From Bacillus sp. MM2020_4 (GTDB lineage: Bacteria; Bacillota; Bacilli; Bacillales; Cytobacillaceae): DNA of 47,171 nucleotides. A program made the translations under genes and the position numbers. The stretch is taken from contig NZ_JAANMZ010000038.1 in the NCBI RefSeq assembly GCF_011250555.1, forward strand, positions 1 through 47,171, given 5' to 3'. The notes beneath the pieces are model-generated. The model did not search any database. It worked only from the letters and a program-made list of their open reading frames with translations, and was not told the origin of the DNA. Below, piece by piece: positions 1 through 8,527 of this stretch (within the stretch, counting starts at the first letter, position 1; the number at the start of each line of letters is the position of its first letter).

Positions 1-50
1 ATAATATTTCGAGAAATTGATTGAATAGAATACATAAAGTAGGTGTAAAT

Positions 51-1064
51 GTGAATAAAGACCCTATTCTTCAAATAAAGGACTTAAAGGTTTCATTCCA
101 ATCAGGTAAGAAATTTGTCGCTGCTGTAGATGGGATCAGTTTTGAATTGAAAGAGGGAGAAATTCTTGGGATTGTCGGCGAGTCCGGGAGCGGCAAAAGT
201 GTGACATCATTAGCCACGATGGGACTTATCCCGTCTCCTCCAGGAAAAATTGAGCATGGAGAAATTATCTTTGAAGGAACAGACCTGAAAAATATTTCAG
301 AAAAGGAATGGCGAAGAATCCGCGGAAATCAGATTTCGATGATTTTCCAAGAACCGATGACCTCGTTGAATCCTTTGTTTACGATTGGTAATCAGTTGAT
401 GGAAGCTATACGGTTACATACCGATCTCAATAAATCACAAGCAAAGGTACGAAGTATAGAATTACTAAGGCTTGTAGGCATTCCAAGAGCAGAAGGAATT
501 CTTAAAGACCATCCACATCAGCTCTCAGGTGGAATGAGGCAGCGGGTCATGATTGCGATGGCGATGGCCTGTAATCCAAAGGTACTGATTGCAGATGAGC
601 CCACAACGGCTCTCGATGTCACTATCCAGGCACAAATACTGGCATTAATGAAGGATTTAAATCAGAAAACAAATACATCGATTATCCTCATTACCCACGA
701 TTTAGGTGTTGTAGCGGAAATTTGCGAGCGGGTCATTGTGATGTATTCAGGCCAAATCGTTGAACAGGGTGATGTCAGAAAAATTCTAAAGGACCCACAG
801 CATCCATATACAAAGGGACTTTTGAAATCCGTCCCAGACCTAAGCAGAAAAAAGGATCGGCTCTATAGTATTCCGGGGACAGTTCCTGCTCCAGGAACAG
901 TTCTAAAGGGTTGCAAATTCGCGGCCAGGTGTGCTGAGGTATTTGGTCAATGCCATGAAGAAACACCGGAATTATATAATACGGAAAAAGACGGGCATGA
1001 AGTGCGCTGTTTCCTACATACCTTGAAGGAGGGGAGTGACAAACATGTCGGAGTTTCTTCTTGA
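51..1064 (+). CDS. dppD: Dipeptide/oligopeptide ABC importer, ATP-binding subunit D
   Basis: One of two ATPases that power import of short peptides at the cytoplasmic face of the membrane. From the GTG at 51 the protein has 337 residues. It shows Walker A GESGSGKS (about residues 43-50), signature LSGGMRQR, Walker [13 protein letters not shown], the H-loop in ITHDLGVV, and the C-terminal oligopeptide-transporter extension with QHPYTKGLL and a KGCKFAARC cysteine pair. GTG 51 is chosen because AGGTG at 40-44 precedes it at good spacing; an in-frame TTG at 21 adds ten residues but has no ribosome binding site. The 3' end overlaps dppF by 20 nt, so the pair is probably translationally coupled. 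The operon promoter lies left of the window. Family certain; exact peptide substrate inferred from the binding protein. Confidence 0.88.
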   Translation: MNKDPILQIKDLKVSFQSGKKFVAAVDGISFELKEGEILGIVGESGSGKSVTSLATMGLIPSPPGKIEHGEIIFEGTDLKNISEKEWRRIRGNQISMIFQEPMTSLNPLFTIGNQLMEAIRLHTDLNKSQAKVRSIELLRLVGIPRAEGILKDHPHQLSGGMRQRVMIAMAMACNPKVLIADEPTTALDVTIQAQILALMKDLNQKTNTSIILITHDLGVVAEICERVIVMYSGQIVEQGDVRKILKDPQHPYTKGLLKSVPDLSRKKDRLYSIPGTVPAPGTVLKGCKFAARCAEVFGQCHEETPELYNTEKDGHEVRCFLHTLKEGSDKHVGVSS

Positions 1065-2013
1065 AGTAAATGGTTTGAAAAAGTATTTTCCAATCACTGG
1101 TGGGCTTCTTGGGAGAAAACAAGGGGAAGTCAAAGCGGTTGATGATGTTTCTTTTTATGTAAAAAAAGGAGAGACACTTGGGATTGTAGGTGAAAGTGGT
1201 TGCGGGAAGTCCACGACTGGCCGATTACTCATGCGCTTGATTGAGGCTAGTGATGGAAGAATAATTTTCGAAGATAAAGAGATTACCAGTTTGTCAAAGT
1301 CAGAATTACGAAAAACACGTAGGGAAATTCAAATGGTATTCCAGGATCCTTATGCTTCCTTAAACCCTAGGCATTCGATCGAGCAAATTCTTGAGGAGCC
1401 TCTGATTGTTCATGGAATCGGAACGAAAGAGGAGCGCAGGAAGCAGGTAAGAGAAATGCTGGAGGTTGTTGGCCTTAGCAGTTACCATGCTAAAAGGTAT
1501 CCCCACCAGTTCAGCGGCGGGCAGCGCCAGCGGATTGGGATTGCCAAAGCATTGATGACAAAACCGAAACTAATTATTGCGGATGAACCGGTTTCCGCTC
1601 TTGACGTTTCGATTCAGGCCCAGGTTCTCAATCTGATGAAGGACATCCAAAAAGAGTTCCAGCTTACATACATATTTATCGCACATGATTTAGGTGTTGT
1701 TCGACATATCAGTGACCGTGTCGGCGTGATGTATTTAGGCAGATTAATAGAATTAGCCGATAGTGAAGAACTCTATGAAAATCCACAGCATCCGTATACG
1801 AAGGCACTTCTTTCCGCTGTACCAGTGCCAGATCCTGATTTAAAAAAGAAAACCATATTAATTGAAGGGGAACTGCCAAGTCCAGCAAATCCTCCATCAG
1901 GCTGCGCCTTTCACACAAGGTGCGGACAGGTAATGGATATTTGCAAAACTGCTAGACCAGCAGAACACGTAGAAAATGGTCATTTTGTGGCATGTCACTT
2001 ATATAACAAATGA
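1045..2013 (+). CDS. dppF: Dipeptide/oligopeptide ABC importer, ATP-binding subunit F
   Basis: Second ATPase of the peptide importer, expected to form a heterodimer with the preceding subunit. 322 residues with Walker A GESGCGKS (about 49-56), signature FSGGQRQRIG, Walker B LIIADEPVSALD, IAHDLGVV, and the C-terminal NPQHPYTKAL plus a CAFHTRC cysteine motif typical of OppF/DppF. ATG 1045 is preferred over the in-frame GTG at 1036 because AAGGAGG at 1026-1032 sits 12 nt before the ATG but only 3 nt before the GTG. It lies in a D-F-A-B-C operon. Confidence 0.88.
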   Translation: MSEFLLEVNGLKKYFPITGGLLGRKQGEVKAVDDVSFYVKKGETLGIVGESGCGKSTTGRLLMRLIEASDGRIIFEDKEITSLSKSELRKTRREIQMVFQDPYASLNPRHSIEQILEEPLIVHGIGTKEERRKQVREMLEVVGLSSYHAKRYPHQFSGGQRQRIGIAKALMTKPKLIIADEPVSALDVSIQAQVLNLMKDIQKEFQLTYIFIAHDLGVVRHISDRVGVMYLGRLIELADSEELYENPQHPYTKALLSAVPVPDPDLKKKTILIEGELPSPANPPSGCAFHTRCGQVMDICKTARPAEHVENGHFVACHLYNK

Positions 2014-2061
2014 TATGCGGCATTTATGATAAAAAACAAATAATTAGGGGGAAAAAAGCTT

Positions 2062-3678
2062 ATGAGGAAAAAGTCATTTACACTGCTGTTGATTTCTTTA
2101 TTAGCCATCAGCATGTTTTTAGTTGGCTGTAACAGCAAATCGAGCAGCGAGTCTGACGGCAAAAAAGAGCCAGCCACAAGCAATGGTTCCAAAAAGGATA
2201 CACTTGTGTATGGCCGTGGTGGAGATTCCACTTCTTTGGATCCAATCACTACAACTGAGGGAGAAGCCTTTAAAGTCACTGAAAATATTTTCGAAACCTT
2301 ACTTGAGTATGGCGAAAAAGATACTACTGTCCAACCGGGACTTGCTGAAAAGTGGGAGCCGTCTGAGGATGGATTAACGTACACATTCCACCTGCGTCAA
2401 GGAGTGAAATTCCATGACGGTACTGATTTTAATGCAGAGGCGGTTGTCTTTAACTTTGATCGCTGGATGAATGGGGATGAAGAGAAATTCCCTTATTACA
2501 CCATGTTTGGCGGCTATAAAGCGGATGAAGGGCATGTCATTAAAGAAGTGAAAGCGCTTGATGAGTACACAGTCCAGTTCGTCTTGAAACGTCCGCAGGC
2601 CCCTTTCTTGAAAAACTTAGCGATGTCGCCATTTGGAATTGCCAGTCCTGAAGCTGTTAAAAAGTGGGGCGATGATTTCAGAAGCCATCCGGTTGGAACC
2701 GGTCCATTTAAATTTGTTGAATGGAAAAAGAAAGACCGTATTGTCGTTGAAAAAAATCCAGACTACTGGCAAGAAGGTTTACCGAAGTTAAACAAAATCA
2801 TCTTCCGCGTTATTCCGGAAAATGCTGCTCGTCTTAACGCCCTTTCAAAAGGTGAAATCGATGTCATGGATGGGTTGAATAATTCTGATGAGGCAACAGT
2901 TAAGTCTGACGACAAACTGCAAATTATCGAACGTCCATCAATGAACGTTGGCTATATTGGATTAACAAATACTCGTAAACCATTTGATAATAAGCTTGTT
3001 CGTCAGGCAATTAATTATGCTATTGATAAAAAGTCTATCATTGATGCGTTCTATGGCGGCAAAGCACTTCCAGCTAAAAACCCTATGCCACCTTCCATTG
3101 AAGGATATAACGACGCCATTGAAGAGTATCCATATGATTTAGAAAAGGCAAAAGCGCTATTGAAGGAAGCAGGTTATGAAAAAGGTTTTAAAATGGATTT
3201 ATGGGCAATGCCTGTAGCTCGTCCATATATGCCTGAAGCACAGAAGGTTGCTGAAGTTATCCAAGAAAGCTTAAGCAAAATTGGCGTAACTGCAGAAATC
3301 AAATCAGTAGACTGGGCAACTTATTTAGAAAAAGCAACAAAAGGAGAGTTTGATGCCTTTATGCTTGGCTGGACAGGTGACAATGGTGACCCTGATAACT
3401 TCATTTACACATTGCTTGATAAAGATGCCATTGGCAGCAACAACTACTCTTACTACAGCAACGATGAACTACACAACATCTTAATTGAGGCGCAAACAGA
3501 AACAGATCAAGCAAAACGGAACGAGCTTTATAAAAAGGCTCAAGAAATCATCCATGATGATGCACCTTGGGTACCGCTTGTACACTCAACACCACTATTA
3601 GCGGCGTCTAAAGATGTACTGAATTACATCCCGCATCCAACTGGATCAGAATGCTTAAGTAAAGTTGAATTTAAATAG
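2062..3678 (+). CDS. dppA: Dipeptide-binding lipoprotein of the ABC importer
   Basis: Extracytoplasmic solute-binding protein (SBP_bac_5 family), 538 residues. The signal peptide MRKKSF plus a hydrophobic stretch ends in a lipobox LVGC with Cys23, so it should be lipid-anchored to the outer face of the membrane. A low-complexity Ser/Lys/Gly linker follows, then the binding domain. The motifs VGTGPFKF, RPYMPEAQ and GWTGDNGDPDNF resemble enteric DppA more than B. subtilis AppA or OppA, which argues for dipeptides. The AGGGGGA ribosome binding site is well placed. A hairpin directly follows the stop codon, so this gene can be expressed above the permeases that come after it. Confidence 0.87.
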   Translation: MRKKSFTLLLISLLAISMFLVGCNSKSSSESDGKKEPATSNGSKKDTLVYGRGGDSTSLDPITTTEGEAFKVTENIFETLLEYGEKDTTVQPGLAEKWEPSEDGLTYTFHLRQGVKFHDGTDFNAEAVVFNFDRWMNGDEEKFPYYTMFGGYKADEGHVIKEVKALDEYTVQFVLKRPQAPFLKNLAMSPFGIASPEAVKKWGDDFRSHPVGTGPFKFVEWKKKDRIVVEKNPDYWQEGLPKLNKIIFRVIPENAARLNALSKGEIDVMDGLNNSDEATVKSDDKLQIIERPSMNVGYIGLTNTRKPFDNKLVRQAINYAIDKKSIIDAFYGGKALPAKNPMPPSIEGYNDAIEEYPYDLEKAKALLKEAGYEKGFKMDLWAMPVARPYMPEAQKVAEVIQESLSKIGVTAEIKSVDWATYLEKATKGEFDAFMLGWTGDNGDPDNFIYTLLDKDAIGSNNYSYYSNDELHNILIEAQTETDQAKRNELYKKAQEIIHDDAPWVPLVHSTPLLAASKDVLNYIPHPTGSECLSKVEFK

Positions 3679-3687
3679 TAATGGGGG

Positions 3688-3717
3688 AAAAGGGGAGGGA
3701 GCATTGCCTCCCCTTTT
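3688..3717 (+). terminator. Intra-operon hairpin between dppA and dppB
   Basis: An 11-bp perfect stem (AAAAGGGGAGG at 3688-3698 with CCTCCCCTTTT at 3707-3717, 8-nt loop) with a short U tract in its 3' arm. It lies 10 nt after the dppA stop and about 100 nt before dppB. It probably acts as a partial terminator or 3' stabiliser that raises binding-protein output relative to the permeases. Confidence 0.7.
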
Positions 3718-3821
3718 CTTACCATTAGGCGGAGTGATGGTTCTGTTTTGGGTGAAAATCCGATGGAACATCGAAGTAGAGGGGTTCTATTTTCGTATTT
3801 TTTTCAAAAGAGGTGATGGTT

Positions 3822-4829
3822 ATGTTAACGTATACAGTCCGGCGAATACTAGCCTTAATTCCAGTATTAATCGGAATGACCCTTGTTGTTTTTGCCATTA
3901 TTCATGCAATTCCGGGGAATCCGGCACAAGTTATTCTTGGGCAAAGGGCAACGCAGGAAGCAGTTGCCAATTTGACAGCTCAATTAGGGCTGGACAGGCC
4001 TTGGTACATACAATATTTCGATTATATAAAATCTCTTTTACATGGGGATTTAGGTGTTTCTCTGGAGACAAGGTTACCGATTAATGAAGAAATATGGCCT
4101 TACCTGGCCGCCACATTGGAATTAACCATTGTTGCGATGATTATCGCCATTGTTATTGGCGTCAATGCTGGTATTATTAGTGCCTGGTTTTCAAATTCAT
4201 GGTTTGATTATGCTGCCATGATTCTTGCCTTAATTGGTGTATCGATGCCGATTTTTTGGCTTGGTTTAATGGAACAATGGGCTTTTTCCATTGAGTTAGG
4301 CTGGCTTCCGACAACAGGAAGAGAGGATGTTCGGGATCCGATCACAGCAATAACTAATCTTTATATGATTGATACCTTATTACAAGGCAATTTTACTCAA
4401 TTTATTACGGTCATCAAGCATCTCATTTTACCGAGTATTGCCCTTGCCACTATCCCGATGGCGATTATCGCAAGGATGACCCGTGCCACGATGCTTGAGG
4501 TAATGAAATCAGATTACATTCGTACTGCTAGAGCAAAAGGATTAAGAATGTTTTGGGTCGTGTACAAGCACTCGCTCAAAAATGCCATCATTCCTGTGCT
4601 CACAGTTATTGGATTGCAGACGGGGCTGCTACTAGGTGGAGCGATCCTAACAGAAACGATCTTTAGCTGGCCGGGCATTGGCCGCTATTTATACGACGCC
4701 ATTGGCTACCGTGATTATCCGGTCATTCAGTCTGGAATTTTAATTATTGCGGCTATATTTGTCCTTATCAATCTAATCGTTGACCTATTGTATGTCATAG
4801 TGGATCCAAGAATTAAATTTACAAAATAA
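3822..4829 (+). CDS. dppB: Dipeptide ABC importer, permease subunit B
   Basis: Inner-membrane permease of the BPD_transp_1 family, 335 residues. It has an N-terminal membrane segment (MLTYTVRRILALIPVLIGMT), the usual external loop containing GNPAQVILGQRATQEA, and five further hydrophobic segments. The EAA coupling loop is SDYIRTARAKGLRMFWVV, followed by NAIIPVLTVIGLQ and ETIFSWPGIGRYLYDAI. ATG 3822 is preferred over GTG 3813 because AGAGGTGAT sits at normal spacing upstream. It pairs with dppC, which starts 14 nt downstream. Confidence 0.88.
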   Translation: MLTYTVRRILALIPVLIGMTLVVFAIIHAIPGNPAQVILGQRATQEAVANLTAQLGLDRPWYIQYFDYIKSLLHGDLGVSLETRLPINEEIWPYLAATLELTIVAMIIAIVIGVNAGIISAWFSNSWFDYAAMILALIGVSMPIFWLGLMEQWAFSIELGWLPTTGREDVRDPITAITNLYMIDTLLQGNFTQFITVIKHLILPSIALATIPMAIIARMTRATMLEVMKSDYIRTARAKGLRMFWVVYKHSLKNAIIPVLTVIGLQTGLLLGGAILTETIFSWPGIGRYLYDAIGYRDYPVIQSGILIIAAIFVLINLIVDLLYVIVDPRIKFTK

Positions 4830-4843
4830 GGAGGGGATCAAAA

Positions 4844-5743
4844 GTGGCAGAATTAGCAAAAAACATTGCAGACATCGCGGTTGCACCTGCCGAGGAAAAG
4901 CTGGTACCACCATGGAAAGAGGCATGGCAATCCTTTTATAAAAATCGCTTAGCATTGGCAGGATTATGTATCGTTTTATTTTTTATCATTTTAGCCATCA
5001 TCGCTCCTTTGATTGCTCCATATGGATTTAAGGAACAGGTATTAGCTGATCGGATGCAGGCACCATCAAGTAAACATTGGTTCGGAACCGATGATTTTGG
5101 CCGTGATATTTTTTCTCGTGTGATCTACGGGGCAAGAATTTCTTTATGGGTCGGATTTTTCTCGGTGTTGGGATCTGTTGTTTTTGGAACATTGCTTGGA
5201 ATTGTGGCAGGTTACTATGGGCGCTGGGTCGATGCGATCATTTCCCGAATCTTTGATGTTATGCTTGCCTTTCCAAGTATCCTTTTAGCGATTGCCGTTG
5301 TTGCAATCCTTGGACCATCCCTGAAAAATGCGCTCATTGCGATCGCTGTTATCAACATCCCTAATTTTGGCCGGCTTGTCAGATCAAAGGTTTTAAGTGT
5401 GAAACAAGAGGAATATATTATGGCAGCTAGAGCTGTCGGAATGAAGGACATAAGAATTCTTCTGAGACATATTCTGCCTAACAGTATTTCTCCGGTAATT
5501 GTCCAAGCAACATTGGCGATTGCCACTGCCATTATCGAAGCCGCTGCTTTAGGCTTTCTTGGCTTAGGTGCTCAACCGCCAACGCCTGAATGGGGGAAAA
5601 TGCTCGCCGATTCGAAAAACTATATTACCAATGCCCCTTGGACATTAATTTTTCCGGGGATGGCTATTATGCTGACGGTACTTGGATTTAACCTAATGGG
5701 TGATGGACTCCGGGATGTTCTCGATCCGAAAATGAAAAACTAG
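4844..5743 (+). CDS. dppC: Dipeptide ABC importer, permease subunit C
   Basis: Second permease of the importer, 299 residues, starting at GTG 4844 behind AGGAGGGGAT. The N-terminal OppC_N segment (WQSFYKNRLALAGL, then a membrane helix) is followed by HWFGTDDFGRDIFSRVIYG, a hallmark of DppC/OppC. The EAA loop is EEYIMAARAVGMKDIRILLRH, and the C-terminal part contains EAAALGFLGLGAQPPTPEWG. It is the last gene of the operon, and its stop codon lies within the 5' arm of the terminator. Confidence 0.88.
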   Translation: MAELAKNIADIAVAPAEEKLVPPWKEAWQSFYKNRLALAGLCIVLFFIILAIIAPLIAPYGFKEQVLADRMQAPSSKHWFGTDDFGRDIFSRVIYGARISLWVGFFSVLGSVVFGTLLGIVAGYYGRWVDAIISRIFDVMLAFPSILLAIAVVAILGPSLKNALIAIAVINIPNFGRLVRSKVLSVKQEEYIMAARAVGMKDIRILLRHILPNSISPVIVQATLAIATAIIEAAALGFLGLGAQPPTPEWGKMLADSKNYITNAPWTLIFPGMAIMLTVLGFNLMGDGLRDVLDPKMKN

Positions 5744-5771
5744 GCGGTGACAATCACCGCCTAGTTTTTTT
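5740..5771 (+). terminator. Rho-independent terminator of the dpp operon
   Basis: Perfect 11-bp stem CTAGGCGGTGA (5740-5750) with TCACCGCCTAG (5754-5764), 3-nt loop, followed by seven T residues. The dppC stop codon is part of the 5' arm. Confidence 0.93.
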
Positions 5772-5848
5772 ACAATTTGAAGTATGTTTAGCATTGATTA
5801 TTACATCAATAATAATCATACTTATCCCAGCATAACCACTTGAGATTG

Positions 5849-5878
5849 TTGTTTTTAAACACGATTTAGGGATATAAT
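5849..5878 (+). promoter_or_regulatory. Predicted SigA promoter of aroK-aroD
   Basis: TTGTTT at 5849-5854, an 18-bp spacer, and a perfect TATAAT at 5873-5878, about 58 nt before the aroK start codon. The -35 is weak and the -10 ideal. No operator is recognised in the rest of 5772-5935. Confidence 0.55.
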
Positions 5879-5935
5879 AATCCCAATTTAAAAACTGAAA
5901 TTTCTTAATTTAGATTAATAGGGGGATCGGAAAGA

Positions 5936-6454
5936 TTGACTAATAAAAGCATTGTTTTTATCGGATTTATGGGTGTCGGAAAAACGACAATCGGCAGAAT
6001 GGTTGCAGAAAAACTTGGTCGTGAATTTATTGATGTCGACGAGGAAATAGAAAAAGAGTATGAAATGAGGATTTCAGATATTTTTGAAAAAATCGGAGAA
6101 CGGGCTTTTCGAGATAAAGAAAAAAGTGTTATCACCAATCTATGCGAACAAACGAATAAGGTTTTGTCTTTAGGTGGCGGTGCCTTTTTGCAAGAAGACA
6201 TTAGAGAGCTGTGCATGGATTCCAGTTATGTTATTTTACTAGACTTGTCATTTGAAAAATGGAAAGAGCGGATCAATCTAATTATAAACAGCCGCCCAGT
6301 ATTGCAAGGAAAGTCATTAGCAGAAATGGAGGAGCTCTTTTATAAAAGGCAGGAAGTGTATGCAAAGCATCATTTGAAAGTGATTACGGATGGTCATACT
6401 CCTGGGGAAATAGCCGATCTAATCATAAATACAGTAATAGAGAAGGGTAGATAA
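5936..6454 (+). CDS. aroK: Shikimate kinase
   Basis: Phosphorylates shikimate at the 3-OH in the chorismate pathway; cytoplasmic, 172 residues, usual family length. It shows P-loop GFMGVGKTT (about 10-18), the shikimate-binding DVDEEIE, GERAFRDKE with the substrate-binding Arg, the GGGAFL loop and the lid region SRPVLQG. Translation starts at TTG 5936 behind AGGGGGATCGG; no ATG is available near that position. The last base of its TAA is the first base of the aroD ATG (TAATG), so the two genes are coupled. Confidence 0.9.
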   Translation: MTNKSIVFIGFMGVGKTTIGRMVAEKLGREFIDVDEEIEKEYEMRISDIFEKIGERAFRDKEKSVITNLCEQTNKVLSLGGGAFLQEDIRELCMDSSYVILLDLSFEKWKERINLIINSRPVLQGKSLAEMEELFYKRQEVYAKHHLKVITDGHTPGEIADLIINTVIEKGR

Positions 6455-7209
6455 TGAAAAAAACAGTAACAGTACGAGGAATTACAATTGGTGAAGGGGC
6501 ACCAAAAATTTGTGTCTCTTTAATAGGAAGAACGAAAACCGAGTTAATCGAGGAGGCTGCATTTTTAAAAACAGTAGATTTGGATATTGTGGAATGGCGG
6601 GCAGATTTTTTTAATCATGTAGAGAGTATGATAAACGTGAAAGAGGCCCTTGGTGAAATACGTGCTATTCTAGCAGATATGCCGCTAATTTTTACGTTCA
6701 GAAGTAAAAAGGAAGGCGGCGAAAAAGAAATAAGCAATAAATATTACATTGAATTAAATAAAGCAATGGCTGAAAGCGGTATGGTTGATATCATTGATAT
6801 AGAGTTGTTTAATGAAGAAATCGAAGTGAAGGACCTAATTAACACTGCACATGCAAATGACGTTTTTGTTATTCTTTCTAATCATGATTTCATTAAGACT
6901 CCATCGCGAGAGGAAATAGTGGAACGATTAAGGAAGGCGCAGGAATGGGGAGGAGATTTACCAAAAATTGCCGTCATGCCGGCTAATTCCTCGGATGTCC
7001 TGACTTTATTGGAAGCAACCAATACAATGAATGAAAACTATGCAGACAGGCCATTTATTACGATATCTATGGGAACTAGGGGGATTATCAGCCGCCTTGC
7101 AGGGGGATCGTTTGGATCAGCCATAACCTTTGGAGCTTCTGGGAAGGGATCGGCACCAGGTCAAATTGGAGTGAATGAATTAAGAAATATTTTAAACCTA
7201 CTTCAATAA
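6454..7209 (+). CDS. aroD: 3-Dehydroquinate dehydratase, type I
   Basis: Converts 3-dehydroquinate to 3-dehydroshikimate, two steps before the kinase encoded upstream. 251 residues, the usual size for the class I aldolase-type enzyme (called aroC in B. subtilis). Visible motifs are ICVSLIGRT, DIVEWRADFF, the catalytic His in VILSNHDFIKTP and the Schiff-base Lys in LPKIAVMPAN. It overlaps aroK by one base. A two-gene aroK-aroD unit next to the arginine cluster puts two chorismate steps together without shikimate dehydrogenase, which must be encoded elsewhere. Confidence 0.92.
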   Translation: MKKTVTVRGITIGEGAPKICVSLIGRTKTELIEEAAFLKTVDLDIVEWRADFFNHVESMINVKEALGEIRAILADMPLIFTFRSKKEGGEKEISNKYYIELNKAMAESGMVDIIDIELFNEEIEVKDLINTAHANDVFVILSNHDFIKTPSREEIVERLRKAQEWGGDLPKIAVMPANSSDVLTLLEATNTMNENYADRPFITISMGTRGIISRLAGGSFGSAITFGASGKGSAPGQIGVNELRNILNLLQ

Positions 7210-7221
7210 TCTTATAAAAGG

Positions 7222-7257
7222 ACAGCAATCCATTTTCAAAAAGGATGCTGTTTTTTT
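7222..7257 (+). terminator. Terminator of aroK-aroD
   Basis: ACAGCAATCC (7222-7231) pairs with GGATGCTGT (7243-7251) with one bulged base, followed by a run of seven T. It starts 13 nt after the aroD stop. Confidence 0.82.
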
Positions 7258-7297
7258 AATAATCATGCATAAAAATTGTATCTAAATTTACACCGAA

Positions 7298-7313
7298 ATG
7301 AAAACGTTTTCAT
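7298..7313 (+). promoter_or_regulatory. Catabolite-responsive element (cre) upstream of argC
   Basis: A perfect 16-bp palindrome, ATGAAAACGTTTTCAT, that fits the CcpA-binding consensus TGWNANCGNTNWCA at every position. It lies after the aroD terminator, so argC is the only gene it can serve. Its centre is about 95 bp upstream of the predicted argC start site. Confidence 0.75.
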
Positions 7314-7363
7314 TATTAAACTTGATTATTTTCAGTAAACGCAAAAAATTAAGTCATTTTAAT

Positions 7364-7403
7364 ATTGAATAATTATATACATGTATGTATAATAATTCAT
7401 TAT
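7364..7403 (+). promoter_or_regulatory. argC promoter embedded in two ARG boxes (ArgR/AhrC operator)
   Basis: TTGAAT (7365-7370), a 17-bp spacer and TATAAT (7388-7393) form a good SigA promoter. The -35 lies inside ARG box 1 (7364-7381, TTGAATAATTATATAC) and the -10 inside ARG box 2 (7386-7403, TATAATAATTCATTAT). The boxes face each other with 4 bp between them, and 7366-7399 is an imperfect inverted repeat. Arginine-bound ArgR/AhrC should block RNA polymerase directly. Confidence 0.85.
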
Positions 7404-7427
7404 ATAAGCAACGTGGGAGTTGAAGAA

Positions 7428-8465
7428 ATGAAGGCTGCAATTATTGGTGGCACAGGTTATGGGTCAATTGAGTTAGTCAGGTTATTAAATAAACACCCTT
7501 ACATGGAGGTTGGTTCTGTCGTTTCTAACTCCCAAGCAGGGTTTAATTTTAGCGATGTGTATCCGCACCTTTCTAATATAATGGTTCAACCGCTTGAAAC
7601 ATTCAATGCAGATAGATTAAGTGAAGAAAATGACATTGTCTTTTTTGCAACACCATCAGGGGTAAGCAGCAAGCTTGTTCCAAAGATGATAGAAAAAGGT
7701 AAAAAGTGTATAGATCTATCTGGAGATTTTCGTCTAAGGAGTGCTGAAGAATATGAGTCATGGTATAAGCATTTACCGGCCTCAGAGGACTATTTAAAGC
7801 AGGCAACATACGGATTAACTGAAATTTATTCAGAAGAAATAAAAACTGCTAATCTGCTAGCTAATCCAGGCTGCTACCCTACTGCAACGACACTTGGCTT
7901 AATACCCATTGTAAAAAATGGGTTTGTAGATGAAAAGTCAATCATCATTGATGCAAAATCAGGTGTAACTGGTGCAGGCAGGGGACTTACATTAACATCA
8001 CATTATGCGGAAATAAATGATAATGTCAGAGCTTATAAGCTGGGAGCGCATCAACATATTCCCGAAATTGAGCAAGTCCTTCAAGATGAAACAGGGATAG
8101 AGATCGCCATTACTTTCTCGACACATTTGGTTCCGATGTCACGCGGTATTATGTGTTCGATGTATATGAATCTAAAAGATTATATTTCAACAGAGGAAGT
8201 TATAGAAATTTATACTCAATTTTATGAAAAGCATCCCTTTGTGAGGGTTCGGCCTATTGGAAATGTTCCAACCACTAAAGAGGTACTTGGCAGTAATTTT
8301 TGTGATATCGGCCTTTATGTGGATCCACGAACTAATCGCTTAACGGTCATTTCCGTCATCGATAATTTAGTAAAAGGGGCAGCTGGTCAGGCAATTCAAA
8401 ATGCAAATGTAATGAACGGATGGGATGAACGGACAGGACTTACAGATATTCCATTGTATCCTTAA
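7428..8465 (+). CDS. argC: N-acetyl-gamma-glutamyl-phosphate reductase
   Basis: NADPH-dependent reduction of N-acetylglutamyl phosphate to the semialdehyde, third step of arginine synthesis. 345 residues. It shows an N-terminal dinucleotide-binding motif AAIIGGTGYGSIELVRLL, the catalytic Cys in LLANPGCYPTATTLGL, and HQHIPEIEQ and HLVPMSRGI. ATG 7428 has GGGAG at about 7413-7417 and gives the family N-terminus; the frame stays open back to 7365, but that part overlaps the promoter. First gene of the argCJBD-carAB-argF operon. Confidence 0.95.
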   Translation: MKAAIIGGTGYGSIELVRLLNKHPYMEVGSVVSNSQAGFNFSDVYPHLSNIMVQPLETFNADRLSEENDIVFFATPSGVSSKLVPKMIEKGKKCIDLSGDFRLRSAEEYESWYKHLPASEDYLKQATYGLTEIYSEEIKTANLLANPGCYPTATTLGLIPIVKNGFVDEKSIIIDAKSGVTGAGRGLTLTSHYAEINDNVRAYKLGAHQHIPEIEQVLQDETGIEIAITFSTHLVPMSRGIMCSMYMNLKDYISTEEVIEIYTQFYEKHPFVRVRPIGNVPTTKEVLGSNFCDIGLYVDPRTNRLTVISVIDNLVKGAAGQAIQNANVMNGWDERTGLTDIPLYP

Positions 8466-8527
8466 AATTCATAAATTAGTAGATACCTAGTTATACGACC
8501 AAAGGGAAAAATAAGGGGGAAATAAAA

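Noticed and set aside
775..1122. Minus-strand open frame of 115 codons across the dppD/dppF junction
   Set aside because: It lies opposite two well-supported ATPase genes, lacks a ribosome binding site and has no recognisable domain.
3665..4084. Plus-strand open frame running from the end of dppA into dppB
   Set aside because: It reads through the intergenic hairpin and overlaps dppB in another frame, with no site and no family resemblance.
7326..7340. CodY box upstream of argC
   Set aside because: At least four mismatches to the consensus, not distinguishable from background in AT-rich DNA.
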